Assembly: GCA_902806595.1 (NCBI GenBank)
Contig: CADCXC010000010.1
Location: 1,488,001-1,552,000, forward strand
DNA length: 64,000 nt
Direction: 5' to 3'
From: Pyrenopolyporus hunteri
Lineage: Eukaryota; Ascomycota; Sordariomycetes; Xylariales; Hypoxylaceae
Shown: piece by piece, positions 37,680 to 50,143 of the stretch
Numbering within the stretch: the first letter of the stretch is position 1
Layout of the letters: the number at the start of each line of letters is the position of its first letter
Position numbers and translations under genes: made by a program
The notes under the pieces: generated by a model
Databases searched by the model: none
What the model saw: only the letters and a program-made list of their open reading frames with translations
What the model was told of the DNA's origin: nothing

Positions 37680-40600
37680 ACAGTCAACTGCAACTACCTA
37701 CTTTTACGTGAAGTCAGCTCGAATCTTCGGGAACATTAACACAGGCCGCCTCAGCCATCCTAGTCGTCCAGCTAAAACGCAGCTTCAGCTGTTTTACTAG
37801 TGTATAAGTGATTTGTCTGTGCCCTCGGTTCTCCGCCGGACAGCTTCAAACCCCAATTCGGAAGGGGGAGAAGGGGAGAAGAATGTTGTTGGTGGCTAAT
37901 CTTGCATCACTACCTATACCGTTTCGGTCGATCTACGTAGTCTACTATGGTATACATGCCCTATACCATGTATACACGATCTCTACATAGTTGATCTAAC
38001 GTGGCACAGTCTATATACCTTGGTAACCTGAACTCCGAATTCGCAGGTGTTCCCACTCTGGCTGTCTGGCTACCGCTTTTGAGTACCTAGCTATACACTC
38101 ATGTACCTATTATCTCCTTTCAACTCCTTGCTTTCCACGCTCTCCCTTCGATCGACTCTTTTTCTCTTCGCTTCCGTTCACCATTTCTGGATTTGTAGTT
38201 CTACTGCGGCACAGGGCTGGCAGGAACTTGGGGGCTATATTTATACACACAATCCATGCTCACATCCAGCCCCAAGCTCTCTAAGCCTTAACAAGCAGCA
38301 CCAACACCCGGATCCTCCTCCCTTCTCTTGAGCAGATTGCCGTGATATCCCTTTCGCATCCATACACCAACAGATGCCATAGGGCTGGCCAATGGATCGG
38401 TATGCTGCCTGTTGTCAGCAGTACCGAACAGATGGCGACCAATCCGAATGACGCACAGAGCGAGTATCCGGAAACTTCTATTAGCGTTTTTGGGAAGTTG
38501 TAAGCCGTGCTGACGATACTCGTACTAGTAGCATCTATATTGCGGTATTGCGGCATGGCGGGTTTTGGCGGCTCAGGTTACTTCTACCTCCTTGAGGCGC
38601 GTAAGGAGGAGCTCCTTGTTGCACTAGGAAGCATGCCTATTGCTCTATCCTCCTATGACGACCACCAGATGCTTCCTAGAAACATCTGAGCCATATACCA
38701 GCTATCAGATAGACACCAGATGGGGAATTGTCAACCACCTCTCGCCCATGTATGGGAAGGGTTGAAGCTTAAACCTTGCCAGTAGCTGCAAGTCGGGGGC
38801 GTTCCCATTGATCCCGAGTAATTGCTTCTGCAGTATCTTAATCGTTTTGCCACACCTGATCCCACCTGAACCAGAATAACAGCCACTCGAGTTATTTGGT
38901 TCCCCCCTTTTCTTCTCGAAGACAGGCCTTGTTAAGATAATGGCTTAGATCGAACAGGGGTCCCATCCACAGAGTTGAGTCGCGATGCGGACTTATGATG
39001 TTATACGTCTTCCTTTTGATCTAAGTTTAGGCTAAGCAGGGCTTCCGTTCTATCTCTACGAGGAGCATGACGGGTTGGTCAAGAATCGGGTGAAAATCGG
39101 CCAATGCCAACCTTTCAGGATGGCCAGGATCAAGCCTCAGTTTCGCCTTTCCCCATGATATTGACGGCACTTGCAAATGAATCCACACGCTTTTGTTTAC
39201 CATCCCCCGGTTGCTACCTGCCAAAAGCGTCTTGAGTGGTCAAGGCAGAGGTACGGCCAAGGAGATTGTGATCGAGTCGTATTCACTCGTTCAGCACCCA
39301 ATGAATTGAACGCCTCTGACGATACATGCCGCTTTAAAATTGATAGCAAGGATATCGATTTCAAACTCTTGGTGCTTGGAAGCCCCTGAGTTTGGGTAAA
39401 TATGCTTCCGAATGGGGGCCCTACCTTACATAGTAAAGGGGCTCCAGAAGAGTCGCCCCCTTATCACAACTAGAACGTTCTTTCTCGGACGATGAATTAA
39501 ATCCGTTCCGTCAGGAGGTCATCCATATGCTCCCCCCGTGCCGAGAAAATATGATAGGGCAGGGCCGATGATCCTCCCCAGCGACAGAGAGTGAGAGGTA
39601 CGCTACCACGGAATAAACAGCTACGGGGAAGCATGCGTGGTGTTCCACCATATATGGCACGATAGTATATGATGGCAAGTTTATCCCCAGGTACTCGCCT
39701 GAAAGGTCGCAGATCTTTCATGGCTGGTGCGGCGGTCGGTACCAATGCTCTTAATGTTCTAGGTAGCCGACTAGATGCCTCCACGAGGAAATGGTGAAGT
39801 CCCCAGCTCGTATTCACGAACAGCGCAAATCATCTGCCACCGATATTCCGTGTCAAGGCGATGAGTGATCATTGGATCCGAGTCCCAGAGTCGAGTAGGC
39901 AATAGTATGCAATGGTACAGTTATTCAAGAGCTGGATGGATCGATAAGTGTAAATAAATATAGCGCATATGCGTACCCTTTCTAGACTAGCGGAAGCCCC
40001 GTCTCGCACGTTGATGATGTCAATTGGCGAGTGATTTACTGGCATATCTGAATCGGACCCTAAAGCAGAACGACCCATGTGATGCGTGAATATGAGCCCA
40101 GACGGTGCCTGAAGCAATACCCAGCTGCAGCCTAGAAAGACAACTACCTCTATTTAGTGGTATATGAGAAGACAGATTTACTTTCAGAGTTGCTTATTAT
40201 CAAGTAAGCCAATCATATCCATCACCATCAACATCGATTTACACAGTAATTATTATCATGGGCCGCTCAGCGTGGCCGAAGCGTCTTCTGCCTAGATACT
40301 ACTGGAACAGGGGGTAGTGACGTGCCCATAAGATGCGTTCGAGGGGTTTGAAGTCGGGATCTGACCCCAGCAAATCATACTTGCTGCCCCAGACTGGAGA
40401 CCCGTCGCGCACCGTGTATTCTTATCTCCAAACCCCAATGGAGTGGGTAGGCGTCTTATTGACATGAATCCGCGGAGCTGCGGTTATTTCGACTTGTTGG
40501 TTCGGGGTGGTCTCGGCCAAGATCGCTTAGCGGGCGAGTCCTAGACCATCGGGAGGCTTAGATGGTGACTACGGCATCCTGTTTTCGAACAACCGCGCGG

Positions 40601-43600
40601 ATGAGGTGGTCTCGGCGTTGGCTTTTTCGCTCTTAGGTGAATAAACGTGTTGTGTAAAATGGGTCGTGTCACATACCGACCTTACATACCTACCTTCGCT
40701 ACGTAATTGTGGCCATATTCTCTCCTTCGTGTATTAGAGTCTATCGCTTAACGGGAACTTTTCCATCCCTTAGAAGGGCGGATCTGATCCAATAGGCAAC
40801 CCAATGCCGGGATGAAGCTACCAACTGAGGTCGCCTTTTCTATATTCGGATCGGACCGCGAGCATGTTAGTCAACATACGAAGTCAGTCACATCTGCTCA
40901 GCCCTATCGTCTAAAATTTCAGGGAAAATAGTAAGGGAATTAGAGGCTTTGCGACCGCTCCTGTAGTGTATATGCTGGGTCACCTAAACCTTCATTTAGA
41001 GTGCTGACACTCCACTAGGCGCACGCCTAACTAGGTGCCTAGGTCCTGTAGGTTTCCCCCAGTTGAGAAGAAAGGGAATTAAAAAAAAAGACCCCCCCCA
41101 AAAAGTCCCCCAGTTCATTAACTTGTCCCTGCAAATGAAAGGGATTGCGGGCCGACTGATTTACGAAACCCCGTAAAACGTAGTTGAACCATTCGCCGGT
41201 AAACATTTGAACACCGCTTGGCACGGTTCTACTTAATTTATACAGCATCTTACTTACATGTATATAATCCTTATATATCTCAAGTCAGCATCACGCACCC
41301 CTTCGGAGAGGGTAGAGAAGTGGTATAATGCTGCGATGGGTACCGAGGCTACCTCGAATTTGTATGACAGAGGGTTGTGGCTGGCTTTGATTGGTTACCG
41401 ACAGGACGGAAACGACTAATATTTGGTGCAAGCTAGGTGCTAGATCAGCCACTCAGAGCGTGCAGTGCCACCCTGCTTTAGACGCTAAGCGCTGTACTGT
41501 AACATAATCCACATTTTCAACCCCACCAGCCTACCTAACTCGGTATCCACCTCACTATGAACTCACACTGTCCTTGCTCAGGTCCCTCGACTTGCAAGTA
41601 CATGGCCAGGTACACTGGCTTATTTTCACTTATTTCTCGAGCTAGCCTTGCCGGTTATTCACGTTGTAATAATTGTATAATACAACACCTCCACTATTTT
41701 CCTGCACATACACATACATGCCTACATACATGCCTACCTACATACCTACCTACCTTACACCACATCCCACATATACGTAAGGTTAGGTGGTAGGTGGTAT
41801 ATACATATTGCGCACATCTACGCGGTATAGCCCCAAGTTACGGCACATGTAAGGCCAGGTATCTGCTCGTAAGGTTGCATGGACTATACCTCTCATCCGT
41901 CCCCTCCGGCATGCCGTTACTTGGTCGATATGCTGTCGGCGTGTTGTAATCTCTTCGCATCTGGAATGCACCGACGAGCCATCCGCTTCTCCTTTAGGCT
42001 TCTGGTCGCCGTTCGTGCAGAATCGTTGACTCAGCATGGGCCGTAACTCGTCCGTGAGGATTGTAGCGCATTGCTCACTTGTACGCGTCCCATACAGTCG
42101 GTACCGACAACGCATCGCTTAGGCCCTGCCGCTGTCACCGCCATGCATAATTTGATTTGTACAGACGTTCGGCTTTTGCCAGTCCCGGAGGAAGCCGCCT
42201 TCTCTCCCACACATCCCACCGCCGGCGGTGACCTATACCTTAGCAGCATAACTAAATAGTACCTTGTCGCCGAATTGCTACGCGGAATGATCGTCATACC
42301 CGACCAAGCGTGCACGTATGTATACGTACAATACCTACGTACAGGCAAGTGTCTCAACCTGCCCTGGGTATCATTGGGGGCTTAGTCAAGAGTCTCAGCG
42401 TAATCTACCACCTAATTTACTACCCGAGACCCCCGACCCAGAAAAGTTCCCGAAATAAACAGAAAGGGAAAAAAAAAAGAGGACGCCTTCTTTTTTTTTT
42501 TTTACCCCATCCCGGCGCCGTTTCTAAGAACGCACTGGCGTTCCGCATTGATGTCTATACGACGACTATACGGTGGAAATCTACTGAATTCTTCTATTGT
42601 TGGTTTAACCTGTAACTCCATACCAGGTAGATACCTACATGTATGTATGTATGTCTACCTGTATAACGACATGCTAGTTAATACCCGGTTCCTAACACCT
42701 GAGGTCGTACACGTGCGACGGGTGTTAGTTAGCGTGCCCGCGAACAACGCTGATAACCTTATATTGTTAGACTGAGCATGAGATAGTTAATCTGGCGGAT
42801 CTGTCTAACGGTATCCCAGGACGACTCCCCCGTTTGTGGGCCGGTGGGACAAGGCTACGGCTCTAAAGTGGTACACGTAAGTCGGGTAGATATGTATGTA
42901 TATAACTTGTATGCGTGTCTGTCTGTATGATGTATGTAATGTAGGCATGTATTGCAGACCGCGTTCGAGTAACCGGTTTGGCGATATTCTTTCCACTGGG
43001 TATTCGAACCGACGAAGCAGCGTTCGGGTATTGGGTCGGGGCTACATATGTGACATTCGACTTTCATGCACCCTTAGAACCTCAGAAGCACGCTCTCTTT
43101 TTGCAAGATGCCGCGATTGGCCGACTTTAGTATCCAAAGGAGGTGGTCAAGCCCCACTATAGCTGTCAACTGAGGTATGGACGCACATGTAGGTATTCCG
43201 TGCTGCGTAGCACAATGTGTACAGCCTGCCTATGTATATGTAGATAGGTAGGTACTGTGTGTAGGTAAGTAGGTAGGTATGTAATGCGTGGTAGGGCATG
43301 TGTGTACTGCATAAGGGATATACCTGGTAATTTTCAGTATATTATTACACAAGTGTAGGTAGGTAGGTACCTACTTAACTTACATGTAAGTCCATAGGTG
43401 CAATTACCCCCATGTACCCGCTAAGTAGGTGCACTATAGCGCTGAATAACCCTGCGTTGATACCTCTTTTAGGGTACCCAGCTCTCGTTTTCAGCTAGGT
43501 AGCGCGTAATATAATAGAAGGTTGTGTGGGGCACGGGGACCGCTGCGCCCCTCGTTCTTGCTTCCCACTCAGCCCATTATTCAAATATGCCCCGGTCAAT

Positions 43601-46292
43601 CGGTCAATCAGGTCAATCCATCCCCTTCTCATACTTTTTCTCACTTCTCATTGAACTTCAATCAACAACCCACGATCCACATGCTAACTCACCCGATTCA
43701 ACGCCCCAAAATCGTCTCACACTTCACTTCTTCAGTCTAAACCCCTTGTAACCCTCCTTCTTCCCTCCTCCTCCCCTCCAAGGACTAGAGTAAAGGCCTA
43801 AAATCAATCAATCCTCTTGGTGCTGACCATACGATATGCGGGCATGCCCATTTCCCGATGCTAGCTCACCGTCTCGGCTCTATAGGTAAATCTGCCCCAT
43901 CAAGCATTGGTCATAGCTCGGCCGAGGTAGGTAACTCCTATTTCCATCGCGAAGGGGGTACAGCATGCCGAGCGCCCTTGGGGTGACGAGCCGGGACCGA
44001 CATTAGGGGCGGAGGGTTTTAACGCCGTTTGCGACTAAGCATCGCGGTTGAACAGAACGGGCCTGTGCTTGGGCCGAGTCGACCGCCCTGGCCAATTTGG
44101 CCGACCTGGTCGCCCTCAAACCGGCCTGGCAGACTGGCTATCTGCCTAATGGATAATATTACACACGATTAAAGCCTCTCGGTTTCCAGCGAATTGCAAA
44201 CTGAATGAATCATCGATGCGCAGAGCGACGGCCTCCTAGACTGGGGAGGGAGGAACTATCTTTTCCTTTTGTCTAGGTACCTAATTACTGGAATTGATTC
44301 AGATCGCCGAGGCTGCTGGCGTATTAAGCACAAAACACGTAAGAGACCTCGGCGGTCCAAATATCCCAGGTACTAGCTAGGTAACGGCCTATCCAGAGCC
44401 TTATATCATTTTTTCGCCTTCCAATTTCTAAGCAGGACGGCGTAGCCTGAATAATCTGGATTCGTCTTGGGTCGGAAAATCTTACCCCGTCTTCTCCTTC
44501 ACACTCTTTCGACTGTGTTTCTCGACTTCCCCACAGGCCTGTTACGGGCGAAGGGAAATAACGAAACCAATCGACGGAATAGCCAATCTACGAGTGCGAA
44601 TGAAGCAACTTGGGATATGAATTATGACTTCATTTTCCCTTCTTATAAAGAAACCCGTCTATTTGGGATTTCTGGCGGGCTGATCTGTGGCAGAGAGAAG
44701 TTGTGCCGCCTCCACCAGCGGCGCTCATTAGTTACATTTGCCCAGATCATCTCGAGCTGGATCGCCATCCCACCCCTCGAAGTGCCCATGTAATTTCATC
44801 GATGAGAGGCATATGACCCTATGACCCTACTTCGCCTCCACATCCCACTTGTAGAGAAAATTAGGAGTACCTGGCCCGGGGACGGCACGGGGGACCGAAG
44901 ATACCTACTGACGGATTGTGCAAGACGTTTCCTCGTCGTCATCGTGGTCGTTAATCGAAGGGATAAGCCAAGCTTTCGTCATCTCCACTACGCAGCACTA
45001 CTGCTACTACTATGTAGAAAGCTCAGTCAGCTATCCTCTTGTAACCGGCTTTTCAATTTAGGGATATTCTTCCTCCCATACGCTCTCTACTCCATATCCT
45101 TGGGTCCGTGAACCCTGGTCCATATCCGCGAGACTCAATGCAACCTACTTCATAGGGTTTAATGTATCTCGTACCTGACTCACATCAAGTACTCCGCCGG
45201 TACCAGGACAAAGATTGAACTCTTGGCTCTATATCAACACAGTGCCGGACACGGCCTGCTCACGTCTCTCGGGCTACTGTACGTCTCCTCACCCTCGCTC
45301 GCTTAATATTCGATTCCTAGTCAAGATTGACGGGAGTACTATGTATGTAGTACCTCTTCACCAAAGCGTTTGTCCTCGCCCGTCCCTACGCCTGAGTTCC
45401 CATCCAAAGCTGCCACATCCCATCACCCCGCTACTTTCTTCCCGGTCACCCTCCTAAGCCCTAATGAGCCTGGTGTTTCTATTCCCACAGCTACGGTATG
45501 GTCCATGTAACCCCTACTCCAGGCGCTTAACACCTGCTCTGGACTACTGGACCCTTGGGTCGGACGGCATACACTGGGGCGTATCCCAATCTGCCCACCA
45601 GGAGGAGCCGTTCGATACGTACAGGATTAACACACACGGATATACTTACAATACTTACATACACTCCTCGGTGCGGCGGCTATCCATGCGTCCTGCTACC
45701 GTACCTTGTCTCCACACACGCAATACTCGGGCCACTCCCAGCAATGGCTAGATCCAAGCCCCTTGTACGTAACTTTGCCCTGTCAACTTCCAAACCCCCC
45801 GTCGACCCTTCGAGGGTGTACCTCGAAACCCAGAGGGTGGATAACTTTAGAGTACCTTGTAGTATATTCCTGTTCCTGTACATTTCTTATTGTGCTTGGT
45901 GGAGCTATTCCTACGAACTGGGACTCGAGTGTGTGTAGCTTCCAGGAACACTTTCGACGACGTACATATCTCCTGCGGTTCCCACCTTGACCTTGACTAC
46001 CCTGCATGAGTTGCAAGGCTCTGACTTTGTCTATAATACCCCTTCGTCTCCTTGTTTTGCCTCGCGCTTGGTCGGGACCCAAAAGGCAGATTTCACTATT
46101 CTTCAGTTCAAGTAAACTACTCCATCGTCCTGGGAAGCGCTTGACAACCCGCGTGTACAAATAACTCAGAGGACCGCTTATCCCTATCGCCTGGTCCCGG
46201 TTCTTGTATCGAATAACTAAACCGTATCTTCGGTTCTTAAGCTGTTAGCTGCGCGTTATTCCTGAATATTGTTCATTAGAGTTTTTTTAAAG

Positions 46293-48040
46293 ATGGACGT
46301 CGACAGCACATATCTTCACTCCAGATCGGATCACATGCGCCATAGTCTCTCCCGAGAGTCAAACATGCCTGACGACAGACGATCCGCTCCATCTCCAGCC
46401 AGTTCTGCCTACACCCAAGATATCCCCACAACTTATGCTTCAGTATGTCTATGATGTTTCCCTGAACTCTCGCGCCGTCGAAATAGGGCGATTTACTAAC
46501 TGTTCAGGTCGCCCCGTTTAATTATTCTGTACCGTATGATTCTTCGCTCCCTACACCGGTATCCGTTGCCGGATCTCCTGCGATGAATGAACGGACTTCG
46601 AAACTCATGCACCCGTATAGCCAACACCGGGCAGCATCGCAGCAGCCCACCCCTCCAAACACTTCTCGGCCGTGGTCAAACTATCAGATCAGCGCGCCTG
46701 CCGACCTCCTAGAGATGTCCGGCTTGGACTCGTCCCATTCTTCTGGTGATCATGGGCAGATGGTCTCAGAGCCCCAGTTTCAATGGGGCCAATATACGGT
46801 TTCTAGCAACGAGACGCCAGAGGAGATGCCATCACAGATGACACACCCTTCATTATTCTCAGTTGCGCCTACGGAACTAGTTAGACCTCCGATTACTCTA
46901 CACCCCTCAAATATGTCTCTACCCGCGCCGTCGCAAGTCCCTGTCCTACAACAGTCCTCAGACCCGCGGGAGATAGGACCCCCGGTAGGGATGGACAATA
47001 TGCATCACCATTACCCTAATATGGTGCAACAGCCACATGTAATAATGGACTTTACATCTTACAGGAGGAAGTCTAAATCAAGAAATGGGCGAACAGGTAG
47101 ACCTCCGAAGAAACCGCGAGCTCAGAGCCGTGGTCTTCCCAAGCGTGACAGCGCGGACTTTATGGATCCACAACTGTCGTCATCAACTGGTGATTCCTCC
47201 TCAACCACCAAGGCGCCTGGTAGGTGTATCACCTTAAGGCCCGATGCGCCCGAGAAGGACCGGTTCATACTGGAGCTCCGATGCCAAATGGACAATGACA
47301 AAGGAAAGGGCATATGGGAAGAGATTACGAAAAAGTATGAGGAGCGCTTTGGGAAAAGAAGACAAGAATCGCTTCAAATGAACCTTACTCGAGCTGTATT
47401 AAAGTACGCAGAGTGGCCTGCTTCTGAGGTGAGTGAAGAAGGGGGCTTAGGAGTAGCCCCAAGCCAAAATTCGTATATATATAGCCCGGAATAGCTAACT
47501 CGAAAATAGGATGAGGCTTTAAGACGAGCCGTCGAGGAACTAGACCGACGCCGCTATTCGGACCTGGCGAAGTTGATGAAAGAAAAGTATGGGGGTTGTC
47601 AAGCTTGGGAGTGGAAAGAGGGCCACATTCTAAAGCGCTTAATCGACTTGGGCATCGAGGAATTCGACCCCGAAGACGTTACGAAGAAGCCCCGTCGAAA
47701 GTCTAAAAAGGCCTTGAGTAAACGGTCGACCACTAAACAGTCTTGGGCTGTCCCGAACACCACACTTCCATACGAGGAAGACAACCACACAATATCCTCT
47801 GAGCAGGAGAATTATATTTTGGAACACTATTGTAAGCGGGACCCCGAATCTTCAGACCAAGATGCCATGAACGGTATCGTGGAGCACCCGAACCCATTGC
47901 CCAGTAGGGGGAGCGCCGAGAAAGATCCTGCCGAGAGTCTAAGTGAACGAGTGGCCAAGCAGGCATGCGAGCAGCTACTCTCGAGGAGGGATGATCATGT
48001 ATATGGTATCGCTCCTATGGGCGAGAACCACCATCAATAA
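46293..48040 (+). CDS. AT-hook/Myb-like nuclear protein
   Basis: Putative DNA-binding protein of fungal type; target and role unknown. Three exons: 46293-46442, 46508-47428 and 47510-48040, 533 aa, all joined in phase 0 (donors GTATGT and GTGAGT; acceptors TTCAG and AATAG; branch CTAAC in both introns). The first 230 residues are Ser/Pro/Gln/Met-rich and probably disordered. A basic block with an AT-hook core (GRTGRPPKKPR) lies near residues 243-256. A helical, Trp-containing region follows, from PDAPEKDRFILELRCQMD through the tandem block starting DEALRRAVEELDRRRYSDLA (about residues 290-420), which resembles paired Myb/SANT-like helices. Then come a Lys/Arg-rich KKPRRKSKKALSKRS and an acidic C-terminus. 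Nuclear location is likely. The Myb-like call rests on general pattern only. Confidence 0.78.
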
Positions 48041-49177
48041 TGTTGCAGAGCGATGTATCGGCTTTATTTATCAATTTCAAACCAAAAAAAACTTTTATCA
48101 CCTATGCCAGCTCTATCATTGCTTACACATCGCTAGAAGACGCTTCAAAACTGTGCTAAACCACCATTTCTGGGGTCTAAGGGGTTTCAACAGCGTCAAC
48201 TACTTTGACGAGATTTTTGACTCTCGCAGTTGACTATTTTCGCGCTGGGCGTTTACGTAGGAGGTTTCGGTTATACTCACGTTGTGGGCTTGGGAGGCAT
48301 ATGTGCGTGAACGACTTGGCTAAGGCGCTGGGGTGTTGTTGTGCATTGACAGGGTACATACCACATTGCTTCGCGGCCTTCCTTTCATTAAGGCTATCGT
48401 TATGCTAGATACCTATTCTATATCAAACTCGGCAATTCTTGCCCTGACCATACCATCATTTCTATGTGTATGAGTTTCCAATACGGAAAAAAACAATAAA
48501 AAGAAAAGATTATCAAAGTACCTACCTACATAAGCAATTTCAAACTCGGATTCACGTGTCAAAACAACTATCCTTCAATTCTGGTCAATTTAGGGATGGG
48601 AAATATCTAGAGGCACAGCTTATGAGGAGCATGGTGTTTGTGTGGTTTAGATTACGATGACTATTATGCTTCTCAAACTTCGTCTCATGACAATATGGGA
48701 TGCGCCTCTCCGGCGAGACCTACACCGCCCGATCGAGGTAGACCAGATGAGAAGCTCCCATCTACCTATTCGCCTTCTAGCGATGCGGTGAGAATTCAGA
48801 TAGTAGTGCCCACCGTACCGGCCATCCTCGGCGTGGCTAAGGTTCTAAATTTATCAAGCTCCTGTAGACCAGAGTACTGTGCCGTTTGATCTACTCCCCG
48901 CTAACCCTCTTGACCAAGCCAATGAGGTGGAACTCTTCGATTTTAAACATACCTACATTTCATTTTGCTCGGCGACCAGAAGCGCGATCAAGACCCAGGT
49001 TCCGCCTTTCTCGAGGGAGGTTGGCATGGTCTTAGCAAGAACGTAACCGTGGGGAAAGAGAAAATAGAACCCGGAGAGGCGCGCTGCGCCCGCGTCTATT
49101 CTACTACCTAGGTAATTACCTCACGTCCCGCTTTCGATGTCCCGCTTCTGGGGGCGCTATGTGCCTCTTCCTCTTTT

Positions 49178-49197
49178 CTCTCTCTCTCTCTCTCTCC
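49178..49197 (+). repeat. (TC)n microsatellite
   Basis: About ten uninterrupted TC/CT dinucleotides. Confidence 0.9.
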
Positions 49198-50108
49198 ACC
49201 CTTCCGCGCCTAAGGTCGCCTTCGTCGATAAGGCATGACGACGTTGGAGTATCCCGCCGCGGTCAAACCACGACGTCTGGAATACCGCACACACCCGCGG
49301 GGGAGGTTTTACCACCTCCAGGATGCGGGAGCTACAAACACGTGGGAATTGTGCCGGCCCAGATTTCCATTCCCCACCTCTGCTTACATTCTAGAACTTG
49401 ACTAATACTGCTCGCGTTTCGAGTTCGAAGGCGGGATAAAATTTCAAAAAGAGGGCCGAGAGGATTAGACAAGACAAATACATACTGTATTACGCGACAA
49501 TGGTTCGACCGGTAATGGGGAGAGGGGTCGAACTAGGGACGGTTGTGGGTGTTTTCCTGCGACCTGACCCATGCGCAAGCAGCTTAGATACATACCTCAT
49601 ATCTCCCCTCCAAGACTAATTTCCCCGGGTGGCACTATCGCGTGCAATGCGTGGGACTGCCGGCTCGATCGATAATTGGGCTTTAACCGATCAACCTGGA
49701 AGATTCCGAAGAGGCAGCAAGATGCTTCCCACCGAATTAAGCAGGTGCTGAGGCGTCCTTAGCATCATTGCCGCTAGCTCCCAGCGCGCCAAGGGGCGAG
49801 CTAACTATTGGGGTTAATGGGCCCCTTCGCTGGTGGTGGTATATTACCATCTCGTGCTTTACGAGTCCCTCGGTCTACGTTTTGCGCGGAGATAGACGGT
49901 AGCGCCGACGCCTTAAGATCGAAGCGCTCGTAAGAGCCAAGGTGGTTTAGCATTAACGGGGTGACCGATGTACCGGCGATGATGAAATACGCAGTAGTAT
50001 CTATAGCTCAACCCTTGACGCTTGGCGAAGCCGTATATCCAGGATGCCTGTATGTACGTAGTAGTATCTGGTAATGCTATGGAGATGCTTCCACATGCCA
50101 TGAATAAG

Positions 50109-50143
50109 AGAGCACCGAGAGCACCGAGAGCACCAAGAGCACG
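50109..50143 (+). repeat. AGAGCACCG tandem repeat
   Basis: Four copies of a 9-base unit; the first two are identical, the third and fourth differ at one or two bases. Confidence 0.85.

Larger units (their letters stand above)
32876..46292. other. 13.4 kb span without recognisable genes
   Basis: No ORF above about 145 codons and none recognised; no splice-joined gene could be built. Base composition is mostly ordinary, not AT-rich. Palindromic TAGGTA motifs are dense (33311-33325, 33728-33740, 33822-33840, 41030-41060, 41715-41760, 43225-43290, 43355-43380). Short tandem repeats occur at 34047-34075, 34225-34257, 37536-37567 and 37654-37679. A/T-run inverted repeats lie at 42469-42503. The stretch may be decayed transposons or unrecognised transcripts, but nothing in it proves either. 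Confidence 0.5.

Noticed and set aside
45464..46160. Overlapping ORFs of 94-127 codons upstream of the AT-hook gene
   Set aside because: Mutually overlapping in several frames with no recognisable product; more likely promoter and leader sequence.
50109..50143. Short regular repeat considered as a CRISPR-like array
   Set aside because: The units are contiguous 9-mers with no spacers, and the genome is eukaryotic; it is a simple tandem repeat.
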